A DNA stretch of 64,000 bases, from contig CAVNZM010000014.1 of assembly GCA_963693365.1 (NCBI GenBank), forward strand, positions 1,612,001 through 1,676,000, written 5' to 3'. A program made the position numbers and the translations under genes. Under the pieces are notes generated by a model, which saw nothing but the letters and a program-made list of their open reading frames with translations, made no database searches and was not told the DNA's origin. Of the stretch, positions 49,332 to 59,454 are shown in pieces (positions within the stretch are counted from its first letter, which is position 1; each line of letters starts with the position of its first letter). This DNA is from Amoebidium appalachense. Taxonomy: Eukaryota; Ichthyosporea.

Positions 49332-51365
49332 TTAACGTGTAGTGTTTCTGCGTGATCGTACCGGGCCTGTGTTTGTGTTGACTTGGGTGCGTGTGCGTGG
49401 AGGAACACCATGTGTGATGTGGTTTTCGAAGCATGCACGTGTTTGATCATTGCAGAGAAACACATTACACTTGATGCAGTAGGTATGTGTCTGGTGGCGT
49501 TCCCCTTTGTTCCTAAAGCAGAGAACGCATCTACCTTTTCTTTCTTTTCTGGCACGCTGGTGTCCGTGTAGAGCATGGGGGGCAGGAGCAGCAGGGGGAA
49601 GGGGGTATTCTAGTGCAGGCAGGTGGGGGTTGCATATGAGTGCTTCTGCTAGCTCACGCCTTGTGTCCATGCTCGTGTTTGTGGATTTGCCAAAGTATCT
49701 GTATGCAAAGTGTACGTTTGCTACTACAAACCCCAGAAGCCCCCCAAAGGTGCGGAGTTGGTGACGTTTAGTGCCCAAGGCTTCGTCCACAGAGCCGTTT
49801 AACATTCGTGTTTTGTTGAATATATCGGCCATGTTGTAGTTTTCGAAGTATTCTTCGACTGCTTTCGGTTGGGGGACGTCATTTCCGTTTCGTGATTTTC
49901 TCGGTTGACCCGGCTGAGTACTTGAACATGAGGTGATCACTTTCATACTGTAGTTCTTGTTTCTCCATAACACCGCAACGAGGTCTACTCCGTCCACACT
50001 GCACACTGCCTCCGACCATACACCACGTCCTTCCTCACATAGAAGGTCCAACATGTTGAGGGGAAAGTCTCTGGTTGCGGTTTTGACATTGAAAAGTGCG
50101 TAGAATCCGATTTTGTACACTTCCCTTGTCCCGGTTACTGACCCAAACCAGCTGTCTCCGACGATCGTTCTGGGGTTACGGTGGGTGGGGTTGGCCCTTG
50201 GGGTTAGAAGACGCAAGGTGGTGCCTGTTCCAGCTCCCAACTGTCGGTACGGTTTGCTTGCCATCCTAAGCTTCCCCTCGTTCATTTCGAAGTTAATGAG
50301 TATGTTGGTTACACAGTCGTGTAGAGTTTTTATTTCTTGACCGAGAGGGTGGGGTTTTCGTTTTATATAGATTTGGCACGGAAGGTTGCAATGATAGCTG
50401 GCAAAGATGGCCTCGTCTTCGCATAATTCATCCCCGGGCTCGATAGAGCAACGGCACCGACTCTGCAGTGCTTCCATGAAACCGCGTGTGTCTTTCAGTG
50501 GATCATCCTCCGGATATTGAGTGATGTCGGTGACGGTAAAGCAGGCACGGATGTTTTCGAACCGGTGTTCGGTCATGAAGCGGGCAAAGTCGTGTACGGG
50601 AAATATGTGGCTTGGGTTCTCTGCTGCCGACGTCCAGTAGTTCGATCTCGAGCCGGGTTCGAATGTTCCAGCCATGTAAATCCACATACCCAACCACCTA
50701 AGTAGCTCACCCGGGGTTAAGTCAACCCAATTTTTGTAACGTGCACGACCTACTTCGTTTGTGAGTGGAATGACTGCTGTGAAGAGATACTCCATAGGCA
50801 TGAAGTGTTCAAACAAACACAGAACACTCTTGCGCTTGTTTAGTGCTAGTGGAATGGTTGGTTTTCTGCGTGGGCCTGTTCTTTTGTCAAGTACTTGCTC
50901 ATCTGGGATGGTCCATTGCAAGGTGCACGTGGGGTCGGTGGGGGTAGGTAACTCTACTTGTTCATCTACAAGTTCTATCTCATCTTCATTCTCACTGTCT
51001 GTGACAGGAATCTCTACTTGTTGGATGTCTCCATCTGGATCTTCGTCACTATCACTCTCTAGCTCGCTACTTGTGTGTTCACTGTCTTCTTCATCTATTA
51101 AAGTTAGCTGATGGCGCAGAACTACTTCTGTGGTACCGTCAAAATCAAACTTTACTTTCCATTCACTGCCTTCGTTTGTCTTGCATCGTTTCACTACTGT
51201 GCCAACCAGTATTTGTGTGTCCCAACTCAGGCCGAACTTCTTGTAAGACCAACGTGTGGTGTCATCTGTGAAATCTTCCCCCTGAACCCCGTCAAATATG
51301 TATGCAAAACAACAGACACGAGCTCCAGAATAAAGTGACTCTATTGGGTCTAATGTTTTGGCCAT
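49332..51365 (-). CDS. piggyBac-type transposase, 677 aa, intact single exon
   Basis: ATG at 51365, stop at 49332, no interruption. The N-terminus (residues 1-90) looks like a small beta-barrel (VGTVVKR, EWKVKFDFDGTTEVVLRHQ), followed by an acidic linker (ELESDSDEDPDGD). The DDE core follows: ELLRWLGMWIYMAG, then LCEDEAIFASYH with KRKPHPLGQEIKTLHD (first Asp region), TIVGDSWFGS (second), and a third candidate Asp in ENYNMADIFNKT. The C-terminus is a Cys-rich finger (RCVLCF, TYCIKC, FLCNDQTRACF), the piggyBac zinc-binding domain that contacts terminal repeats. Known activity: precise cut-and-paste at TTAA. Terminal inverted repeats were not identified, so an active element or a domesticated gene are both open. 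Confidence 0.9.
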   Translation of the reverse strand: MAKTLDPIESLYSGARVCCFAYIFDGVQGEDFTDDTTRWSYKKFGLSWDTQILVGTVVKRCKTNEGSEWKVKFDFDGTTEVVLRHQLTLIDEEDSEHTSSELESDSDEDPDGDIQQVEIPVTDSENEDEIELVDEQVELPTPTDPTCTLQWTIPDEQVLDKRTGPRRKPTIPLALNKRKSVLCLFEHFMPMEYLFTAVIPLTNEVGRARYKNWVDLTPGELLRWLGMWIYMAGTFEPGSRSNYWTSAAENPSHIFPVHDFARFMTEHRFENIRACFTVTDITQYPEDDPLKDTRGFMEALQSRCRCSIEPGDELCEDEAIFASYHCNLPCQIYIKRKPHPLGQEIKTLHDCVTNILINFEMNEGKLRMASKPYRQLGAGTGTTLRLLTPRANPTHRNPRTIVGDSWFGSVTGTREVYKIGFYALFNVKTATRDFPLNMLDLLCEEGRGVWSEAVCSVDGVDLVAVLWRNKNYSMKVITSCSSTQPGQPRKSRNGNDVPQPKAVEEYFENYNMADIFNKTRMLNGSVDEALGTKRHQLRTFGGLLGFVVANVHFAYRYFGKSTNTSMDTRRELAEALICNPHLPALEYPLPPAAPAPHALHGHQRARKERKGRCVLCFRNKGERHQTHTYCIKCNVFLCNDQTRACFENHITHGVPPRTRTQVNTNTGPVRSRRNTTR

Positions 51366-53399
51366 GTTGGGCGCTCATCTTTCACATGAAACCCATGGCT
51401 TGTTGTGTTCGCGGACTCAGCAAGTTTCGTCCGTTTGATCATGAATCATGTTGTTGTCGAGCATGAATTCAAAAACTTGCAACAGCGTCGGCAACCAATA
51501 AAAGCTAGGGAAGGCCTTGTTAGTTACCGTACCAAAGACAAAAAAGGTGTAAACTTATGTTTTCTTACTGGCTGTACAAAAAAAAGCGGGCTCCTGGGCC
51601 CCAATAGCTCGCGGTATCCTTCCGAAACAAGCATTCCTAAAGTACTGCGGTCAGAGTACTTATGGCCGCTAAGTTCTCCGATCAGAGTACATTTCGGATG
51701 CATCATTAGGGTGGTGGGGTGTAAGGAGTTTTATGGTCGGCGATCCGCACTGCAGTTTCAGGTATGGTTGGCGTATTTATTCAGGACGTACTGACAGAAT
51801 AGTAAGTATAGCTCTAGTATAGCGTGAGGATATTCTTAGGAGCTTCCTAAGGTATGCGATATATATCTTTGCGTTTTTTTGCGTTTTTTGTGCATTTTTT
51901 TATTTTTTTATTTTTTAATGTGTTTATTTAGGGTAAATTCCACGCACCGGCCACTTGCTCCGCGCAGGCATTGCACCGTTTGCCAAGGTATCTCGCCTAA
52001 TTTATAGGTACCTTAAATATTATTATAACTAAAACTTCTGTATTTGGCAGTTGAATGCCCCAGTTTTACTTACATTAGACGGATCATGATTGTAATGATA
52101 ACAGTGCTTCGGATTCTGGTTTGCACCCCTCCAGTAAATCTTTGTTTCCATTGGCTATCAACGCCTCGCGCGCACCTGCGCGACGCCTTCATGTTTCATG
52201 TTTCAATAAAAGCGTAGGGACGCCTTCATTGTGAATGCAGTGTGAAATTCGATCCTAAAAAACAACCAATCAAAAACGTTGGAGTGATCTATCCCACAAT
52301 CAAATGCGAAATCCCTTTTCCGGCCGTATATATTGAGCTAACCCGCGCATAACGTGGTCCTGGGTAATCGGCATTGACCGGGTGGTGAAGACGCCGTGGC
52401 TGAGGATAGCGATACATGCTTTGCTTTTCTATCCCAGGGAACACTTAAAGATCATCTAAATCGATCCCAGTAAATCCTTAAAGAAGTCCTAAAGTAATCC
52501 TAACACAATACCTAATTGCAACTCTGAACATCTTTAAGCTACCCCAAATAGGGCGTGAAGATCGCAGAAAGGTATCACCAATACTTGCCTAAGATTGCGT
52601 TAGCATATCACATGCACAGACATGGCCTGTCTTGAAGATATAATTTGGATGGCCAATAGCGCTACAAAAGAACTCTCCAAAGATCTCCTTAGATGATCCA
52701 CTGCCTAGCTGTGATATATCCTGACGACATTCTAACGCAATCAGTTCGTTTCGCAAATGTTGCATGGCCATACGGGATTAAGAGAGGATAAAGATTGTAC
52801 TAAGATCTCCGCAGTACATCTTTAACATATCTCTACGCCCATCCCACGAGCGCCTTGTGTCAACTTACTTGCGTGTATAATGCATCTTACACACATCTAT
52901 ATATTATGTATCGGTATCTCTCATAGACATCCTGTAGAATGAGTGCAGACGTCTTTAGGACATCTGTTAACTACCCCATGTTCCGGGATGATAAAAATAT
53001 GTCCTCAATCCGTCCAAGATATCTTTAAGACGTAAAAGACACGAAAGCCCGAAAGACGTCTTTCATATATCCCGTATGCATCCGCAACCCATCAGACAAT
53101 TTGATGGGGGGTTAAGGACATCCGGACTTGTGCTGATGGGTATAAGTGCACTTCCAGGTGTCTGTATGACATCTTGTCAGACGACTTTACTACGTCTTGC
53201 AGATGTCCACTGTCTTGAATCCGTGCCAGACGTATTTAATATATATGGGATGTGTTTCAGACGCCTTGCCATCCTGAAATTCCGGGTTATCCTAAACCCG
53301 TCCTAAGCTATCTTTTAGATATATTAACGACGATAGGACGTCCTAAAGTCGTACAAGACAGGTTTCGGATGGGGGGTGATCTTTGCTGATGTCGTTGGT
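51366..53399. other. AT-rich region without supported gene; degenerate internal repeat
   Basis: From about 52430 to 53350, words such as ATCTTTAAGA, CCTAAAG, GACGTCTTT and GACATC recur irregularly in both orientations, suggesting an old satellite or element. Around 52190-52230 GACGCCTTCAT occurs twice. No protein-like frame. Confidence 0.6.
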
Positions 53400-53512
53400 G
53401 GCTCCGATTTTTCCTTACACTCTCGCGACCGCTTGCATGCTTTCTGTCGCGGCGCCTCGACGGTTCGATAGAGTCCAGTGTTCGCTGAATGTGTAAGGAA
53501 AAATAAGGAGCC
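53400..53512. repeat. Inverted repeat (hairpin), arms about 21 bp, carrying dispersed repeat copy 2
   Basis: Arms at 53400-53420 (GGCTCCGATTTTTCCTTACAC) and 53491-53512 are near-perfect inverted copies around a loop of about 70 bases. The right arm continues into the dispersed 32-bp repeat shared with 16934-16965. Confidence 0.82.
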
Positions 53513-53746
53513 ATCTCAGTAGGTGGCAGGCTGTCACCGTACGTGTGCCCACCTGCAGCGAACGTAAAGTTCATCGCAGCGCGTGCAGACCGTCAGTACG
53601 AGTGAGACTTGAAACCCAAATGTCGAACCCTGCCGTCGAGGACTTCACCTCTGATGCAGGTGCCTGCATTGTACGTATACTGTAGTACAAACTTTGTGAC
53701 TAAAAGTATACAACAAAACAACCAAAACAACCAAAAAAAGGTAAGG

Positions 53747-53747
<1 letters not shown>

Positions 53748-53834
<87 letters not shown>

Positions 53835-53871
53835 TGTGTGAGTGACACGTGTGTGTGTGTGTGTGTATGTA

Positions 53872-53942
<71 letters not shown>

Positions 53943-53945
53943 ATT
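53748..53945 (+). repeat. (GT)n microsatellite
   Basis: About 200 bp of GT with a short unique break at 53831-53875. Confidence 0.96.
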
Positions 53946-53950
53946 TGCGT

Positions 53951-54110
53951 GTGTCACAGCAAAAAAAAGTGCGAATCCGGCTCCCGATGATCCCCGATCA
54001 CGAATTAAGCCAGCTATTCTGATTGGTAGACTGTAATGAGGTCTAAATTTATTCCCGATTTCGTCCGGAATTCTTCCCGACTACGCAAATTTGACCCGGC
54101 CCGAATCAAT
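53951..54110 (+). repeat. Microsatellite-linked dispersed repeat, copy 1
   Basis: After (GT)n the sequence CACAGCAAAAAAAAGTGCGA, then TCCCGAT...GATCACGAATT-like words, matches the reverse complement of 55380-55640, which also borders a CA/GT microsatellite. Confidence 0.65.
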
Positions 54111-55379
54111 GTGATGCCATGTGCGGCCTAACGGTCACACCAAACAAGAAAAAGACTTGCAAGTATCGGTCAAGTCGCACCACTCGCGCGCATTTAGTAA
54201 CAAAGATTCATAGACAGCAGTTGGTCGTCAAAGACAACCGTTGGCAAGTTTTGGTGTAAAGAAAAAAGCGACTCTAAACTCGCTTGCACGCATTCGCGTT
54301 TGTCTTGTGTTTGGTGAGATTGCTGCGGCTCCATCTACAACTTGCATACACAGCAGTGGGCCGTGGCCCAAGACTGCGTAGAATAGTAGTTGGTGTTTTT
54401 ACAATAGTAAGCATATTGTTTTTGAGCAGGCAGGAGTTTGAGTCTGGAAAAACAGAGCTATGCGCCACAGGCTAGGTGAGTTTTTTTTAATAACCTCATC
54501 TTCACGAACCCTCTGACTTACATACTAGGCTTTTTGTCTCGTGAGATCACACGGCAAGAAGGATACAACCTAAAACTTGTAAGCGCTTCTGTGCTTGCCT
54601 TTGTCGAAATTGGGCGTCCACGTCCAGCCGTGCATAGGCATCTGTACATCCTCGAGTCTTTGTTGCTCTGTTATTAGTTTATACTTCTTGCAATCTATGC
54701 TGCATCAGTATTGCAGAGAAGGCCACGTTGTGTTGCCTCCTTTTTGGCCTTATATAACACCGTACCCCTAGGTTCTAAAAGTCTCTTCCCCATCGCAGGT
54801 CCTTGAACCTGCTACTGTGACTTTGCCAAGTTCGGGTTTTGTGAGCGGCTCTAACAGGCTCTAACAGGTAAGCCAAGGCATCAGCATGGTGAAGTATAGG
54901 GGCAAGATGGATGTTGTGTAGTTGACTGTATCGTTCCATACCTACTGGTACTCAAATTAAAGAGTCGAAACACAGCCCATTATCTGCGTTAGAATAAGGG
55001 TTAACACACGTGCACATAGGTGTGCAGGTGAACGGTTTGCTAACCTAGCTATATACTTCCATGGCTCCCCACGGCTACTTAGCTATAGCCTCTTCATGCT
55101 TGCAACCTGGTGTTGCTCATACTAGGGTTCTGTGTGCCAAACCCTTCTGTCTGCTTTTGTATATATTGTGAGTGCTTTCTACCCAGCTGAATAGCCGTTG
55201 TTGGGCTGTTCCAGGCTCGGCATCACACCTTGCATCACACTGTGTGTGATGACGAAGAACATGACTTGACACCACACTGTGTGCGGTACAAGTAACAAAG
55301 TAAAGGCGCGAGCTAGTCACAGTGTACTTCAGCATTCTTGCGGTTGACAAATGTCTTGTTTTGTATTTAACTTTGGGTT
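54111..55379. other. No supported gene
   Basis: Mixed-composition sequence. A segment at 54799-54868 has splice-like borders (CATCGCAG and CAGGTAAGCC) with the tandem word GGCTCTAACA, but no recognisable protein. At 55228-55247 CATCACAC/GTGTGATG form a short palindrome. Confidence 0.55.
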
Positions 55380-55640
55380 AAGTTCCAGTATCGAAAGGGC
55401 AGGAAGTATTGTAGGTAAGGGCAGGTCGGGAAGGAATCGGGGTGTCCCGGTCACGGGCGTGATCGGGATTTTTTTTGCGAATCAGGGTGTGATCGGTATC
55501 AAAAAATCGGGGTGTAATCAGGCTAATTTCATCCCGATCACGTCGCTAATTACGAATCGGGTTTCCCGATTTTGCCCCGATTCTCATATGGTGATCAGGG
55601 TGTAATCGGGACACAGATTCGCATCTTTTTTCGCTGTGTG
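55380..55640 (-). repeat. Microsatellite-linked dispersed repeat, copy 2 (inverted)
   Basis: Contains repeated ATCGGG(GTG/ATT) words and ends CGCATCTTTTTTCGCTGTGTGTGTG before a CA tract. It is the inverted relative of 53951-54110. Confidence 0.65.
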
Positions 55641-55659
55641 TGTGTCGTATAGCTACACA

Positions 55660-55730
<71 letters not shown>

Positions 55731-55800
55731 TAACACACGTGTGCACACACACACACACAGTGTCAAACACACACACACACACATGCACACACACACACGC
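55660..55800 (+). repeat. (CA)n microsatellite
   Basis: CA repeats from about 55661 to 55728, then imperfect CA to about 55800. Confidence 0.95.
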
Positions 55801-55958
55801 GCGCGTGCGCATAGAGACACGCAAGCACCGTCACGGCACACACACACACGTGTTAACACACCGTGACGCACGTACGCATGGACGCACGCACGCCTAACAC
55901 GTACTGACGTGTTGCCGCACGTGCGACGTTTAACATCTACTCAGGCGGCGTCCCTTTT

Positions 55959-55991
<33 letters not shown>

Positions 55992-55994
<3 letters not shown>

Positions 55995-56022
55995 AAGGAG
56001 ACACCGCCTCAGTAGGTGGTAG
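55992..56022 (-). repeat. Dispersed 32-bp repeat (copy 3, diverged), next to a poly(A) run
   Basis: Reads CTACCACCTACTGAG on minus, then CTCCTTTC and a long T run (A on plus at 55962-55991). Confidence 0.55.
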
Positions 56023-56939
56023 CACGCACGCACACACGCGTGCACACGTACTACAGTGTCACGTGCATACACACACACACACGCACACACACACAACCGC
56101 CCACCCACCGTGACTGTCGTGGCAACAACCAGAGTGTATACCAACTACTCTAACTATCTGCACGCTTAAAGGGGCTCGAAACCGTGTATACGTATAAACT
56201 TTTCTTTGAGTTGGGTGGGAAGCGAGTTTTTTGTGTTCTGAGAAGAACTTCCAAAAGCCCGCGACCCCGCGAGACACTTCACAGACACGCGGCCCACTGG
56301 CCAGACAAATACCACAGTGACATTCAGCCAATCACAACACTCCCTCCCCCACAGACTACACGCACTCCACACCATTGGCTACCGCGACCTCAGACACCCC
56401 TACAGCACTACAACACGTACACACGTTTACTCACAATACATATAAGCATACACACACGCGAGCAGGCAACATGGGTCTCGCCACGCACACAGCAAGAAGC
56501 AATACAACATTTAACATGGAGAGTACGCAGAGGCATGGGGCATGCACGCGCGCACCAAACAATCAGCCGCCGCTGCATCAGATTCTCCCCATACCACTGA
56601 TTAATCTCCTCATACCCCATTTAGACCCCGGCATCACTATGCAAGAAAACCCCCGAAATTAACTCATCAAAACACAAAATATAGAAGTAAACTAATACGA
56701 ATCAGCTCAGCACATGACAGTGACCCACACGCACACACACACACACACACACACGCACACACACACTGTAGACATGGTTGTGTACATTCACGTGCACACC
56801 GTGCTGTTCCCCCACAACCAGTCTACGTGCCTTTGTGTCTTCTCGCCAGAGGCTGGAATAGAGCCTCGGAAGCAGCTACCAATCGGCTGCATCACTTTTA
56901 GCTGTATTCCTTATTAGGGCAGTTGCTCTGCACCGTAAG

Positions 56940-57471
56940 TATGCAGTTAGGAGCGATGCAAAGAACGTGAACACTTTGCCAGCATGTATCTTAGGTGTAC
57001 GGCACACACTGTGTGCCGTAGACACTTTATTGGGCACTAGACATACACATGTAGCACTGTAGTATAACTTGAAGCTAGATTATGATCACCCAGGAGAAGC
57101 TCATGTACTCATGTATATGTCATGTACTTTATTTTAAGTAGGGCCACATGCCAATAATTGGCTGTCGCCTTACAAAAGTATGCGAGCAGTGCTCTCCGGA
57201 CCGGCGGAAACCAAGGGACTATAAAAGGCTGGTACATTCCAGACTTGGGTCACTTGGGCGGGGCTGTGTGTCCGAGTAAACGTTACACTAGTCGTGCGGT
57301 GTCAGACTAGCTGTAGCACCCGCTTTCTTGTCTCTATACTTACGTGCTTCTCCTAGCCTGCATATGTTAACTAGGGCATAGAATAAGTGTATACACACCC
57401 TGGTTTTCACTGGCGACCGCAGGCAGTCGAAGGTCTAGAGCGTTGGCATTAGCGTTTTTAGACTTTCGGGT
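56940..57471 (+). mobile_element. Possible 5' LTR and primer site of an LTR retrotransposon, cut by the Ngaro-like element
   Basis: A TATA-like CTATAAAAGG at 57219-57228 is followed by about 150 bases resembling a leader and by TGGCGACCGCAGGCAG at 57411-57426, which has the form of a tRNA primer site. The sequence is interrupted at 57473. If so, the internal region should resume after 62916, where a long open frame begins at 63305. The LTR start was not found and no second LTR is in the window. Confidence 0.35.
56998..57020. repeat. Perfect palindrome, 11-bp arms, 1-bp spacer
   Basis: TACGGCACACA and its exact reverse complement are separated by one C. It lies near the possible left part of the LTR remnant. 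Confidence 0.85.
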
Positions 57472-57472
57472 G

Positions 57473-57822
57473 AGGTTTTATTTGTGGAAATTATTGACAT
57501 AAATATTTTTCTGGGTAAAAACGTAGGATGGGTGTTCGATACCAACATAACCATGTAGGCTTCATTTCGTGTTTTAGCAGTTAGCGGTTGGCTGCCCGCA
57601 CACGGGCACCTATTAGCCAATCAAAACATCAGATACCACAGATCACTAGACCGAGTTATGACTGGCTCGGATCAGATTTCACATATCACTAGATCGGTTT
57701 TTGATTGGCTCAGATCGGTAGGCTTAGGTATATAAGCACGACAGTTTTTAGCAGATCAGCAAGCTACAAACACATCTTCTGTGTTTAGCATCCACAGCCT
57801 TACAGCTATATATTCCTTTTCA
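57473..57822 (+). repeat. A1 repeat with promoter features
   Basis: 350 bp shared with A2 (A2 lacks a few bases at GCCCGCACAC). Contains three ATTGGCT/CCAAT-type words and TATATAAG at 57729-57736, about 117 bases upstream of the gag ATG, so it probably drives the element. Confidence 0.9.
57729..57736 (+). promoter_or_regulatory. TATA box of the Ngaro-like element
   Basis: TATATAAG, preceded by GATTGGCTCAGATCGG. The same arrangement is present in all complete A repeats. Confidence 0.6.
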
Positions 57823-57852
57823 TTCTCCCTATCTTTCCCTACGCCGGTCAGC

Positions 57853-59023
57853 ATGCCGCCGAAAAAGCGCCAGGCCTCAGCCGCCGCCCCTGCCGCGGCA
57901 CCTAAGCGCCTGACCCGCAGCGACCTCCGCCACAGGCTGACCAACGCTCCCGCGGACACTGACGCGCCTCCAGCGGCCCATACCACCACGGACCCGGACC
58001 CGCCGGTTACTCTCCCCTCCACTCCTGAAGTCCCCCCTCAGGCCCCGCCGTCCCCGCAGATGACTTCTCAAGACGCCGTCCTTGCCGCCCTCACCGCCAT
58101 CAGCACCCAGATGGCTGGCGTTCTGGCTGCTCTCACCAACCGCGACCCTCCCGCGCCCCCCGCCGCGCCCTCCACACCCGGGGAGGTTTCCCCGGGGCTG
58201 CATCTCGGCCCTGACCTAGACCTACCTGCCCTGCCCGCGCCCCCCATCACAGGTGAGAACACTGGCGACATTCAGCCGGGCACCCTCCCGCTTCCCCCCG
58301 CGGATGAGCTGGCAGATTTGCGCGCCAATCGTTTCGTCGACCTGTATAAGTTCACCCCTGCCGCCCTCCTGGCCCCATCCAAGAAAGGTCAGCATCTGCG
58401 CATGGCCGACGACGGCAGCATCGAGACTTTTCGCCAAGACAAACCCGTTCCCCTGCGTTCACTCGTCATTTGGATCCAAGCTTGGACCCATTACATGGCC
58501 GCCAAGCACCACCTCGGCCTCCCCACGGACAAAGACGTACTTTGGACTCAGCACATCACTCGCCTCAGCACCCGATACCCGTGGGCCCAGATCCACAACT
58601 ATGACGTATACGCCCGCACCGTTGCCCACCAGCAGGGTCGGGCTCCGATCGAGTGTCCCAACCTGCTCGCCCAACTCCACCAGGATCTCCTCCTGCCACC
58701 CACTCTGCTCATCCCGGACGCATGTCAGCGAGTGTGGCTTCCCCGACCACCCCAGCGCGGCCTGCCCCATGTACCCCAAGCCCGGCTGTGGTCTTGACGG
58801 CTTTAAGCCGCCCCACAAGCCCGGCGGGGGTCAAACCCCTAACCGCCCTGGCCCGCAACCCGGCCCGGCAAGACCGGCCCGACCCGTGGATCTACCCGCG
58901 ACGCACTGCAGGAATTTCCACATTAACGGTCGGTCCTGCGCTAAGCAGCCCTGCCCCTTCTCCCACGTGTGCCCGCTCTGCTCTGGCACACACCCCCGCA
59001 AAGACTGCAAGCACAATGCCTAG
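57853..59023 (+). pseudogene. Gag-like protein of the plus Ngaro-like copy, frameshifted
   Basis: ATG at 57853 (MPPKKRQASAAAPAAAPKR). Nearly the same as the intact 389-aa protein at 41567-40398 until about 58730. There CAGCGAGTGTGG replaces CAGCGCTGTGG, adding one base and destroying the second Cys of the zinc knuckle. The original frame resumes as the shifted frame (CGFPDHPSAAC onward) and ends at 59021-59023. Confidence 0.88.
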
Positions 59024-59412
59024 TCTACGCGCACACCCACACACACAGCTAGAACATAGGGGTTAGGAGCTAGGACACACGAGTACAGGGAAACGGAGCT
59101 CGGGAGAACGGGCCAATAGGGCTGAGTACAAAATTTCGCAGGCCAACTACGGCGCCCGCGCGCGTCAAGAATAAATGTCCCTACACAAAGACGTTTATTC
59201 TGGCCACTGCACATAATTTTACTCCCCCCCCCATCCCACGAGCCTCCCCCCCCTTACACTCACCTAGCACTCCCTCCCCCCCCCTTCTTCTACCTCTGTG
59301 TCCGCCCACACCCCCGCGTGCTCGGGCACATTCCCCTGCACAGGGCCCCGCTGCCCTCCCTGCCAACCCTCACTTGGGCCCAGCTGCCCTACTCTAACCC
59401 CCCGGGGCCCTG

Positions 59413-59415
<3 letters not shown>

Positions 59416-59453
<38 letters not shown>
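59416..59453 (+). repeat. Poly(C) run of 38 bases between gag and pol
   Basis: C38. The minus Ngaro-like copy also has a homopolymer here (G on plus at about 39974-40003) of different length. Confidence 0.96.

Positions 59454-59454
<1 letters not shown>

Noticed and set aside
48810-51945. TTTACCCTAA at about 48814 and TTAGGGTAAA at about 51930 as piggyBac terminal repeats
   Set aside because: Flanking bases do not form a TTAA duplication and similarity ends after ten bases; likely chance.
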